Under the pieces are notes generated by a model. It made no database searches. It saw only the letters and a program-made list of their open reading frames with translations, and was not told the DNA's origin. The position numbers were made by a program, and so were the translations under genes. From NCBI GenBank assembly GCA_022605955.1, contig JAKCOZ010000005.1, positions 29,739,950 through 29,803,949 on the forward strand: a stretch of DNA of 64,000 bases. Direction: 5' to 3'. How positions within the stretch are numbered: position 1 is the stretch's first letter; every line of letters starts with the position of its first letter. Shown in pieces: positions 45,611 through 57,640 of this stretch. This DNA is from Rallus limicola (taxonomy: Eukaryota; Chordata; Aves; Gruiformes; Rallidae).

Positions 45611-48600
45611 AAATTACAGAAGCCTGCTATGGGGCTAAAATGAAGGAAAGCTGAGGAAAATCAATACACTGATGATTAAACAGATCGTAGCAAATTCACG
45701 GCTGTAAGCTACAGCATGGAGACATCAGTGTGATGCCTATCTAGCAGTTAATGTGCTTTCAGCCAGTTGAAGGAAATTTTAACAATAAGGCAAAATGTAA
45801 CAGAAAAAATATAAGCTACTACAGAGCAATGCTTTTTTTACTCAATAGGAATGGGTTTGTTATTCAAGTTTTATTTTGCTATTTGACTTCACTGAAACTG
45901 TTGAAAAGGTTTATATTTAAAAAAATCTGTTTTATGAGGAAATTTGCAGTGGAAGTTTTAAAGAACTACTTGACTTGCTGTATCATTCACATCCATTGTA
46001 AAATCTCTGTATTTACTGTTATTTTAAACCACTCTTTTCTGTCAGTGAATTTCAAGCGTGATTATTTTCTATTTTAATCTTCCTTTTCCTTTAATTAGAA
46101 GACAAAAAGGTATAAGTGTGTTTCTAAATAAATATCCTGACAAGAAGGATAATATTTAGTGTAAATTGTATATTGTCTAACAAAGCAATAATCTGCTGTC
46201 ACTACCCATTTTAAGCAATTGAGAAAATTTAGGATAAAAATAGGCAGATGATTTTTTGCACATTAATTTCCTTTATACATTTAATTGCACTGAATAAGTA
46301 TTCATGAAATAGGTGAGGAAGGAGGAAAACTAGTAGGCAAAAGCCAGTACCAGAACACAGCAAGAAACCTCAGTGAGCCCATAGACTTTACATTTATATG
46401 TACTTATTTATGGACAGGAAAGGTTTCGTCACTACCACCCATTGCAGTGCCTCCAAAGCACAATGTGATCCCGTGCAACGCATGTTTACTAACCAGTCGC
46501 CATGTAAAAATAGAATATGTAAAACGAACTTGTAGCACTAGGGCAAATTTGTTACTATTGATAGAAACAGGGATGCCAAAGAAGAATTAATTACAGCCAG
46601 AGTGAACTTATCAACTCTGTCTTGAGCTTTTGCAAATCAGCATATGCCCATTTCAGTGGATTTCAAAGGCTTGTATGAGGAGATGGCCCACAGAGCCTGA
46701 CTCATTCCCTTCTCAGAAAGGATATTCAGGGAACATTGGAGATTATTTCTCCTTCTTACACAGCTTGAGTATCTGCAGAAAATGTTCAGTCTGGTGAAGG
46801 AACATTGCTGAGCTACTCCTTGATTTTCCTGACTGGCAGCCTGGAGTCCCTTTCAGTCATATTCCCCCTACACTGTCACTCTGCAACATCATGGGCAGAG
46901 ACTCTCCAGGTCCTGTGGGGCATCAGTGTTAGCATGCTATGAACTGCACCCACCTTTTTCTCACACAACCCACCTCCTGCTAGCACTCCTCATAGGGTCC
47001 ACAGCGAGAGTCATCAGCAGAGCAAAGTAAAGCTGTGCTGCATTCAGGCTTTCTCTCACTATGCTCTCCTCCACTTATCCAGAATTATGCATGTTTGTGT
47101 ATTCAGTCACCCAAAAATCAGTAGAAGAAAATACTTGGGCCTTACTTCTGAACTCTAATGTGAAAACACTGCTCCTCACAGATCCATACTGCCTTTCATC
47201 TGAGGATTTCCAAAAGAACCATGTTTTTAGACTTGCAACACGATCCTGCAAGTCTTTATTTTAATTAGGAAAAACATCATAAAAACAGGGAAAAGTGAAG
47301 TGCCAAATAGTTTACCTGTGTGCTAAGCTACATTCTGCTGCTGGTTTATTTATATGAGGGACTACATCCTTTACTTAGCTGATAATTTTATTATTTTGCC
47401 AGTCTTAAAAAAATCTTCTCTTTTTCTAAGAGATTCAGCAGCAAAAATGGAGATTTTTGTTTTGATTTGGAGCAGGTAAATGCATAATATTTTAACAAAC
47501 AGTATTTTAATTAACAAAAAAAGATAATAATATACAGCTAGATTTTCTGAATGATAGCATCTTGTCTGTGGTGCCAGTTGTGGGTTCAGCCCTCTGTTAA
47601 AATGCTAAAAAATTCCCAGGAAAACTTACACACAAATATTCTTAATATTAAATACTCCCAAATTATAAATATACACAGATACAGATTCCAAAGACAAAAT
47701 TGTGTTCTCTGAAATCAGCCTGTGTCAAGATTCAGACAGTTTTCATATTTAAATCTACAGTGAAGTTGCAAACTTAGTATAAGGAAGAAGAAAATTCAAT
47801 GAGAATACAAATATGATAGACATTAAATACACGGTGTGATAAATATTTACATTAAAATGTATTATTAGCCAAAGACTTTGTGTCTCTGCAATTCTCATGA
47901 AAACTCTAAGTAGAAATTTCAACTAAAACATTTAAAAAAGTTTTAGTGATGTTTTCTGTTACTGGGACCATAAAGATGTATTAGAAAATTACATCAGAAA
48001 AAAGTTTATTTCTTGTAAGCAGTTTAAGAGACTACCAATTTTACCAAAAGATGTACATTCTCCTGTGTTTTCTCTAATTGTGTATCTAGACCTGTAGTGA
48101 ATTGACCTGTAGTAATACACATCTACATGACATTGATATATTAAAAAATGAAACAATACCATTGGAAAATGTGGGAAAAGATCCATGCCAGAATCCTCTT
48201 CAGTTTTCCAGTTTAATTGTGCTCTGGGGTATGTAGTTTTGAAGATTTTCTTCAGTTGTGGCATTGAAGGAAAAGTAAAATGAAGTGACAGAACAGATTA
48301 GAAGGCGATAATGGAAGGGAAAGTGAATAAACCAAGTGTAAACTTTTGATAGGAAACAGTTGTGTAAAGCCCACTAGTTATGTGGTTTTTTTTTTTTTGT
48401 AACTTCAACACTTTAATGAAGATGACTAATGAATTTTCTTTTTGAAGGAGCAGGTTCTTCAACATTATTGATAATGTTAACTTTTTTCTATTAAAATTGT
48501 ACTACAGAGTTGTTAAAAAAAAATTGCTTCTATTCAGCTAGTCACACTAATTCCTATTTGACTATAATATGTTAATTATGAATGGAATTATCTTTAATTG

Positions 48601-50724
48601 GTAGCACATATAATTTATTTAATTATAGAAAGCATAAAATTTAAAATGAAGTATAGCCATAATAAATCTTAAAATTTTTCTGATGACAAAAATCCAAATA
48701 CAAAGCAGTATATTACGAAGTTTGATGAAACCAGCTATCAGCAGCAAAACTATTTGAAAAACCTCTGAACAATGCTTTTTCTTTCTTAACTTTGTGGAAC
48801 CAATTAGCTTGCTAAAGATCTTCATCATTAATAGTTTGGATTGTTTCTCTGTTAAATCAGAGAAAATCCTACAATCTTTACAAGACTTCCTTTATAAATT
48901 AATTGTTCTGTGGTTATTTGTTAAAGAATCTCCCCACGCGAAAAGCAAAATCTCAGTAGATGTGGATTTTACACTGCACTAGATCAATCCCAATACCAGT
49001 AAATGGATATTATTAAACAGCATGGGGTAGTGCAAACTGGGAAAGAAAACTTGTAGTGTGCTGCCTTTGAGCAGACCTGGCTTGCATGCTGTGACAGGGC
49101 AATTGTCGACATGCTTTTTCATGCCAATCTGCAGCTTTTTCAACTCTAGATGCTATGGCAACCAGGGTTTAACAGACTAAGCAGCTAACAAGCTTCCCTG
49201 ATGGAATTGTCTGGCTCTATGATTGCCTTGTCTTAGTGAAAATATAAAATAGACTGAAGACGCTTGTGGACATTTGTCAAACTGATTATAATTTGGACAC
49301 TCAGCTCATAATTATCCGTTATATATTGCATAGTATTGACCAGCAGTGTTTTCCATGCTGGCTGTAGAGAACACGCGTGCCTTTCCGTATAGCCTGTTTC
49401 CTGTCGAAAGAAGAGGTTTTGGTTAGACTGAGTTGGTCAACATGGCAGGTGAGATTATGTGGATATAGAAAATAAATGCTACTAGCAGACTATTTTTCGC
49501 CTTAATTTTCTCTGTGTTTTTGGTTGTTAATTTTTAAAATAATAATAATAAAAAGAAAACCCCAGAAAAAAAAAGTCACTTATAAAGTAACATGATTCTT
49601 TATAAATGTAAACCTACAAAGAACTAGATGTTCAGGACATATTTTTTAAGGTTTTTATGTTTCTTGATGTTCATTATCAGGTGGTTGAGTTCTTTTTGTT
49701 GGTGTGGATGAATGGTTTATGTTTCTTGCTTGCTTGTTTGTTGTTTTTCAATTTGTACTCAGAAGAAAAGGGCATTCACCATAAAACTTGGGCATAAGAT
49801 ACACATTTCCCAGCAGTTTTCACAAGCTGAAATCTGTGGCATTCATTACTTTGCAAAGGCTCCTTGGCCACTTGTAGAATATTTCTCTATTGTTTCGAAT
49901 CTCTTTCAGTTATAATAAAAGCTAAGCAGTTTTCTTTTTTTAAATCCTTTTTTTCCCCCCTCCATTGTCCTGAAGAGGGAAACTCAGAAACATACTTCTC
50001 TATGAGGATTTCTTTAGCATTTTTACCACTGACACTACACCTTGGGGTGAATCAGTTTGATTCCTTTACAGTAGGCTGCAAGACGACCAATAGGATGCAA
50101 ATAAAGTTCGAGTCCACCACTGGACTTTTGTCTTTGAAGGTTTGACTCTTGGAACTATATTGATGCAGATTCTCCTGACTAAAAGTATCCTCTCCAGAAT
50201 ACCATGTTAGGGGTGTTTCCTACTGTTTTACCTTTATGAGGCCAGCAAATATCTAACTAGTTCATACTTTCCTGCAGGCAACCAAGTGAGCTCCTTAGCA
50301 GTTGTGCATATCCATGTGAAGTACCATCCTTAAGACCTCATAATGTGCTGCGATTCTTTTATAAAGAAGAACAGGTATGTCATGGACAGGATACTTGCAA
50401 TCAAGCCTTCTTCTTGCAAATGTGGGAAGGTAGTTAATTCAGTTCCGAAGTGAAAGAACAAAAAGAAGAATGAAAGAAAAAACATATTAACACTTTTATT
50501 TAGTTAATGTGTAGATTTATCAGGAGTTCCAATGGTTGAGAAGCTGAATTCACACATGGTTCATAACTATTAGTTTATATTATAACACTAATTAGCTACA
50601 GTAGAAGCCTCTTTTTGACCGTCTGACGGTACATACACCATTTATGCTATGTTTGAAGTTCACCCTCGTGTTCAAGCTGAAAAGACAAATTTATCAGTTA
50701 CTTGTTACCCAAGTTTAAAACAAG
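45611..50724. other. AT-rich gene desert
   Basis: No gene seen. A 108-codon frame at 45751-46077 is AT-composition driven, with no domain. The part at 46420-46530 keeps CpGs around a GTTTACT forkhead-like site. Around 49149-49162 a second, weaker X-box-like string (TGCTATGGCAAC) occurs, and the stretch 49270-49420 is compositionally enhancer-like. Confidence 0.55.
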
Positions 50725-50815
50725 GGTTGCAACAAAAAAAAAAAACCAAAAGAAACAAACAAAAAAAAAACCCTCAAAAAACCAAACCAAACCAAACCAA
50801 AAAAGCCAAAAGCGC
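50725..50815 (+). repeat. A-rich/(CCAAA)n low-complexity stretch
   Basis: Runs of A broken by C, including several CCAAA units, just upstream of the CR1 fragment. Confidence 0.8.
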
Positions 50816-50885
50816 ACAAAATTTCTGCAGGCATGGTTTATATCCTTCTGCCTTGTTTATGGTATGATGGATCATGTTTATACCC

Positions 50886-51031
50886 CCTCCCTGGAAATGT
50901 TCAATACCAGGTTGGATGGGGCTTTGAGCAACCTGTTCTTGTGAAGTGTGTCCCTGCCCATAGCATGAGGGTTGGGAGTAGATGACCTCTAAGGTGCCTT
51001 CTAGTCCAAACCATTCCTTGATTCTGTGATT
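50886..51031 (+). mobile_element. CR1 LINE, 5'-truncated 3' end
   Basis: The sequence follows the conserved tail of avian CR1 elements: AGGTTGGATGGGGCTTTGAG, then a GTGTCCCTGCCCAT segment, a GTTGG..TAGATGA segment, CCAAACCATTC, and the terminal ATTCTGTGATT-type repeat. About 146 bases remain and no reverse-transcriptase coding part is present. Several differences from the usual form suggest an old insertion. CR1 is the main LINE of birds and other sauropsids, which helps identify the host lineage. Confidence 0.9.
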
Positions 51032-51497
51032 ATTAAATTTGTCCTTGTTTTATAAATGTAAACATTCAGTTTACTTATGTTTGGCCATTACCTTTGGCAA
51101 CCAGATCATGAGGAGACAACAAACACCAAATACCTAGTTTTTATCTTTTTTTTTCCCTGGACATTCCAAATCAAAACAATATTAAACAGAAAACCATCAT
51201 TTTTGCTCCTGTTAGTGTAAACAGAGGTCTGGCAGAACAAATTTTGAATTGTGGTAAATGCAGCTTCCTCTTTTTGAGTATGTCTACCTATTTAGTATTA
51301 AGAGAATGTGATGGGGAAATTTCTATCTATTTTTACCTGTAGAATTTACCTGTTGAAAACTTCACAGTGACATTGACCTTGAAGGAAAAGCTGAAAGGAC
51401 ATAAAAGAAACAGAAGGTCCTGTAAGGTACTCCTAAAAAAAAACAACATAAAACCCCCCATTTATAGCACTAGAAAAATGAGAAACACATCAGCAAG
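51032..51497. other. Unique DNA between CR1 and LTR
   Basis: AT-rich sequence without recognised repeats or genes. It ends with GCAAG at 51493-51497, the left copy of the apparent LTR target-site duplication. Confidence 0.55.
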
Positions 51498-52561
51498 TTT
51501 ATTTGGTTTGCGTGGCAAGGTTTTGGTAATGGAGGGTGGGCTAAAGGATTACTTCTGTGAGAAGCTGCTAGAAGCTTCCCCATTGTCCAATAGAGCCAAT
51601 GCCAGCTGTCTCCAAGATAGACCCACTGCTGGTTAAGGCTGAGCCCATCAGCCACTGTGGTAGCACCTTTGTGATAACATGGTTAAGAAGGAAGAAAAAA
51701 CCCACTAAGAGCAATTGCACTAAAGACAGGAGTGAAAATATGTGAGAGGAACAACTCGGCAGAGACCCAGGTCAGTGCAGGAGGGGCAGGAGGTGTTCCA
51801 GGTGCCAGAGCAGAGATTCCCCTGCAGTCCATAGAGAAGACCATGTTGAAGCAGACTGTCTTCCTGCAGCCCATGGAGGTTGATGGTGGAGCAGAGATTC
51901 CACCTGCAGCCTGTGGAGGACCCCACACTGGAGCAAGTGGATGCACTGAAGGAGACTGTGACCCCATCAGAAGTCCATGCTGGAAAAGCTCTTGGCAGGA
52001 CCTGTGGCCCAGTGGAAAGAGGAGCTCACATGGGAGCAGATTTGCTGGTGGGACTTGGGACCTTGTGGGTAACACATGCTGGGGCAGTTCATGAACTGCA
52101 GCCCATGGGAAAGACTCACATTGGAGAAGTTTGTGGAAGACTCCCAGGGAAGGGACCACATGTTGGAGCAGGAGAAGAGTGTGAGGAGTCCTCCCCCTCA
52201 GGAGGAAGGAGTGGCAGAGACAACACTTGATGAACCGACCACAGACCCCATTCCTCATCTCCCTTTACTGCTGGTGGAGGGGGAAGTAGAGAAAACTGGG
52301 GATAAAGTTGAGCCTGGGAAAGAACGGAGGGGTGAGGCCAGGTGTGTTTAAGATTTGGTTTTAAGTGTCATTACTCAACCGATTTGATTGGTAATCAATT
52401 AAATTTTTCCAAGTCTGTTTTGCCCATGATGATAATTAGTAAATGATCTCTCCCTGACCCATGAGCCTTTTGCTATATTTCTCTCCCCTGTCCAGCTGAT
52501 GAGGGCAGTGACAGGATGGCTTTGGTGGCACCTGGTGTCTGGTCAGGGTCAACCCACCACA
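51498..52561 (+). mobile_element. Solo LTR of an avian endogenous retrovirus
   Basis: About 1,064 bases match, from memory, a common avian LTR family: an AGAAGCTGCTAGAAGCTTCC-type region near the 5' end, a G/C-richer middle with repeated TGGAGCAG-like strings, a GATTTGGTTTTAA stretch, then a U5-like part ending CAACCCACCACA. A 5-bp GCAAG flanks it on both sides (51493-51497 and 52562-52566), as expected for a retroviral target-site duplication. The left terminus reads TT rather than TG, probably mutated. No gag, pol or env sequence is present, so it is a solo LTR. Five-base duplications fit an ERVL-like class, but that assignment is tentative. Stop-free frames inside it are fortuitous. Confidence 0.8.
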
Positions 52562-52566
52562 GCAAG
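52562..52566 (+). repeat. Right target-site duplication GCAAG
   Basis: Direct repeat of GCAAG at 51493-51497 on the other side of the LTR. Confidence 0.65.
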
Positions 52567-52627
52567 TCATGAGCAGCATACAAAGGAATTTCCTCAATAT
52601 CTTGTGACATAACAAGAACATGCTCTT

Positions 52628-52656
52628 TTTGTTTGTTTGTTTGGTTGGTTGGTTTT
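52628..52656 (+). repeat. (TTTG)n/(GGTT)n simple repeat
   Basis: Three TTTG units pass into GGTT units, shortly after the LTR. Confidence 0.85.
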
Positions 52657-55600
52657 GATATTGAACTTTGCAATTTTTACTCTTTTTAAGCTGAGATCGC
52701 TTAATAATGATTCTGGAGGCATAATGGAGTAAGGTAAGAGTCAAGTAAAATAAAAGACAGTGAAACATATTTAGAAGACAATATTGTTTCTGCTACAAGC
52801 TTCCTTTATATAAACATATTAATACAGAAGAACTGACTAAAACCTACGCAAAGAAATGTATCGGCATAACATAATTTCCAGTGACCAGAATAAAGTTTTT
52901 AAACATGCAGACTGTATTTACTTCTGGCATTTATACAGTGTGACTGGCTAAAATTTATTTACTTGAATCTAACTTTGCTCCAGGAGCTATTCAATTTCTG
53001 TGGTATACAGCTAGTACATCAGTGAAAAGAATTGCCAGTAAATGTCCTTCAGTACAAAGCAACATTTCATTTTTTCAGTAAAAAGAAACATTTTTATTGA
53101 AAAAGAAGTACTATTTTTTATGGGAACATTTCAGGAAGAAAATTGAATTTTTGACATATAACTTTTCCTTACAATACCTTTGATTGTTAACAATAAAGGG
53201 TAAACATTAAAAAAAATAATTTAAAATTATCAATTATTTTAAAAAATTTTTGTTGTTCTATCCCAACTAGATCTATTTTCACATTATGTATCTGATTAAA
53301 AAAAAACTATTAGAAGATTTACATAGATGACTATGAAATGTTTCATAAGAGCAAATCTAATTTATACCTAAATGTATAAAACCTCAAAAAACCTAAAGAC
53401 AATCTGAACATTTAAGGAATATTAAATATTAGTATACACTTGTTGCTTCAAATGTACGCCTGTATGCATCAATGTATGAAAGCATATTAATTCTCCTGTT
53501 TCTTCATAGTGCATGATTAGATTTTTGCCTGAAGCTCAGATTTCCGATCTTTGTGTAATTATGGAAGCTATGTAACAGTACGGTCATAGGCATTAACATA
53601 CACATTTCAACTGCTCTTCTCCTTTAGAATTTTTAACTATAAACAATTTTTCACGTGTCACTCTATTTCCCCTGTGATGGCCACATAATTCTGATTTCCA
53701 TGTTTTTTTGCCTTTACCTACCTGCCTCATGATTTCATGAATAGCTATTTTTCATGCTAGCATTTAAAGAGTTGTTAATTTTTTTTCAGGGAAGAGATAA
53801 AGCAAGCATCCCTTCTGCTTGAAATGCTGGCAATACAATCAAGCAATAGCAACGTGCATCTTGCAAGAGGGAATCATTCTTTTTCGTTATGAGAGAATAT
53901 TAAAAGACGTCCCTACAAAGGATCATCTTTTATAAAACTGATTTACAGCAGCTTGAAATGATTGGCTGGAGCATACATGAATTTGTTTGCTATTCCTAGA
54001 ATATATTTTATCAACACCTTTTCTCTACAATTTACATTTTTCAAAATGTCACTGTTTCTGTGTGAGATACTAAGTATGGACCAATTAACTGTTGATGCTT
54101 TCTGCCAAGAATAAATGTTGCGATATAGCATATATACAGGACAGAGTAAATATTCTATGATGGAAATGCAGAAATTGCCAGGCTACTGGTGAGTAATACA
54201 TCTTGAATGTTACCTGAAGACATGAGTCAGATGCTAATTATTAATGTAGAATCTGTTATAGAAGTAGTTGAAACTTGGGAGAAAAAAAAAAAGCAAGATA
54301 ACAAAGTCTAACTTTTTAGCTGTTATCTTTTCTAGGGAAAAATACAGCTTACCTAACCTGTTCTTAAAATATATTCAGCTAGAAAAATTTAAAATATGGC
54401 TTCTACAGTCAGAATGGATTCAGCACAGTCAGACTAAAACCTTCTGAGAAACTCATTGTGCAGAATGAAGTAGGTATCTGAAGGAATCAGATCTCCAAAG
54501 CAACATTGAGGCTGCTCCATCCAGGTGAAGCTGTGATAGAGAATAGAAAGGGGCTTTTGCAACGTACCTTATCTTTCAAAAGATTTCTTCTTTTTGAAGC
54601 AATCTAGAGAGGTTGAATAATTTGAAGTCTTGTGAACTCTTTCGGAGTTCTTTCTGGTGACTCTAAGTTAAGGACTGAGAGATGGCAGAGCAGCTGGGGC
54701 TTATGGTCCTCACAGGTACTTGCTGGTCATTCCTATGTTCCTTTTTGATAACCGACTCATAACTGTTATGAGTCCAGAAATGTCAGGCTTTTGCAATAAC
54801 TCAAAATGCTATTAGCTAAGTTTGGTCAGGTGATGGTGATTCTTAAAAATCTCCATCGGTTAACTTTTGGTTATTGACATCACAGTGTAGAGTTGGTTGG
54901 TTTTTTTATTTCTTTGTTTAAGTTTATCCAATATAGAGTCTACCTTCCTCATGCAAAGAAGAAAGTAACCAACCCGTTTTTGTTTATCACTGTGTAATGT
55001 CATTGTATCATAAGACAGACCATACAAATTTGTAAAAAAGTAAATTTTTATAGTAACTGTCTCTGCACCTTGTTTTCTCATAACGAAGATATGTCTCTCA
55101 TATTCACACCCATCTAAAAATACTAATTTTAGAAATTCTACATAACATTAAGGTAGCAGCTGGGTTTCAAGAACCACTGCCTGAAACAGAAAAATACAGC
55201 ATTGGATTGCAGTTACACTTTTTTGTTTGGTTGGTTGGTTTTTTCCCCAGAGCTGCAGTTTCTGAGGTCTAAGTGTCCTGACACGAATGTGACGAGATGT
55301 AATCCGTAAGAGCAATTTTGTATTGCCAGAATTCGTGACATGAGTCAGCTGTCTTCAATGGAAGAGATTCTTTTAAAGTGAATGACTATTGAGGAATCCA
55401 GGTGATGACATGGCATATTGTAATCTTTCACAAAGATGTTTATTGTAAAACTGTACCTCATATAGACACAAACTCTTGTGGAGATCCTGGTCTTTAACCC
55501 ACTTCAGAGCTGTTCAGTACTTCTCTCTGTGCTCAGTTGCATGTTTGGCCTTACAGAGCTATTTGTAGAAGTAAACCAGCAGGGCTGTGCTCACTCACTT

Positions 55601-57180
55601 AAGAAAGCATGACTTTGAAAGAAGAAACCTTGTCAAATGTGGGTATGGCAGATGAGCATAATTTGAATTCTCTGAAAAGTAAACTCCACACTCTTCCATC
55701 ACATTTAGACACACTTCTATAGGTTTATACCCCTATGCAAGAAGTTTTAACCAATGTTCCGTTAGTTAAAACATCTGGGAATAAATGTACGTAGTATGTC
55801 AGGAATTTCCGATTTGCCTCTTGACTAGGGTCACCACTTCAACTATTTGCTATGCTAAGCCCTAAGATCTGTTGCATACTTCACTTTGCAGGCTTCTAAA
55901 AGCTCTAACATTCATATTTGGGCAAAGCACAACTGCATCACTTTGGATAACTGTTTAAACTATTATTTCAAGATACTACGTGTTTTGAAAGTTAAATTGA
56001 CAGAATTTTGAAAATAGCTGTACTGCAATCAGAACTCCTTTCTCCAGTACAAGAACCTTTGAATACTATTGGGTAATGATGTATATAGTACAATACATTA
56101 ATGTTGCTTTAATGTGCCCAATAGTACAGAAGAATGTAGTAATTAGGCACTAAGGGATTCTTTTTGCTATGGTTTGATGAGGTGGTCAATTACCTGTGTT
56201 GTATGACAGCAAGTGGTAGAATTGGTTTAACTTAATATAGACATTGACAAAAAAGGCCACTGTGATGTACATTAGTTGAACTGAAAAGGTTCTTTTGAGT
56301 TACTACCAAAGTAAAACCTCAAATATCAATTAATTTAATTTGTTTAGAACAGTTTACACTTTACATATCATCAAATCTTTTGCTATCACAGATTGTACTG
56401 TATGTTAAGTAAATTATAAACATCTAACCAAAAAAACGAATATTTGGCTGCAATGGCTACTTAAACAAGATTAAAGGTAACAATTTAACTAGAATTTGCC
56501 TTTAACTGAAGCTCTTAAACTAAGATTGATAGAAAACAGTTTTTGAGAAGAAATAGTGCATACTGATTTATATAAAATGTCGTTCACTGTATTTTCCTTT
56601 TTTGTATTAGGTTTAATGAATAGATATGCCTTTTTTATTTTGTGGTACCCTACCATTAAATGATACCATCATTTTTTTTTCTGCCTAAATAAATTCTAAT
56701 TCTTGTCAGCTACTATCTGTACAGGAAGATTTGAGACATTATTCCTAATTGAGATTTTACTGAATATCTTTTAAAGATAAATTTGTTTTATTCTTTCACC
56801 CACTATTTAAAAGGATTTTTCACATTTTCATCTTCTAAAGGAATTGTCAATGAGAAACTAAAACTGCGTAGACTATACATTAAAATCACTTTAGTTTTTA
56901 AGCTGTCATGAACTGTTTCAAAAAATGCTAAGTTGCTATTGTTTAATGTCTGTCATTTTATAATGCTTTAGAAGTTATCTATCCTGTAAAATTATTAACT
57001 GATGCTAAAATTGCCTTGTAAGTATTAGGACAATAGCAATTTTGTAACAGCTGGGACACTGCCAATGTAAGATAAGTACATTTTGCTCTGTAGATTCATA
57101 AAGTGCTTTGAAATGGTTTGTAACTGATGGATGGATGCATTTTCTAAGTGTAGAAAGCAATATTTTGTAGAGGGAAATGG
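52657..57180. other. AT-rich gene desert
   Basis: No gene or recognised repeat family. Short homopolymer runs only (for example 54279-54292). Confidence 0.55.
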
Positions 57181-57640
57181 CTTGAAAGCTGACACACATG
57201 CATGCAAATGCCATTCTCTTCAGTAAGTAATTTGCTTTTTCTTTCAAAAGCATAAATGGCATAGTTAGACACATTATTTTGTATATTGCACATAACAATA
57301 CAAGATGCACAAAAACAGCAAGTACAAAACATTTCATATTGATAGAAGAACCCATGGCTGTAGTATATGATTAGCATAAATGTATACACACTGAAGAAAT
57401 GCCTTCAGGATTAAAAAGTAAGGCTGAAAACAGGAAAAGTTATTCTAACTTCAAGAAATTAGAACGTACTTTTTATTTCTCAGCCTTCTACCTTTAAAAT
57501 TAATTAAGCCATGCAGCACCTGAATCAGATCCTACTTATGCTCAGTACTCCATCTGACGCCCATGGCCCCATATCAGGCTTTTACTTTGAAGACAGATTA
57601 GTTAAATAAATCCTTAGTGTTTGCATGCAAATGAAAGAAC
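57181..57640. promoter_or_regulatory. Pair of POU octamers in AT-rich DNA
   Basis: ATGCAAAT occurs at 57202-57209 and again at 57625-57632, both within the larger shared string GCATGCAAATG. The second lies in the perfect 12-base palindrome TTTGCATGCAAA (57620-57631). POU-factor binding is plausible; chance cannot be excluded in AT-rich sequence. Confidence 0.25.

Noticed and set aside
51683..52258. 191-codon minus-strand frame and shorter plus-strand frames
   Set aside because: They lie wholly within the LTR, which is noncoding. Openness comes from the repeat composition, and there is no gag, pol or env similarity.
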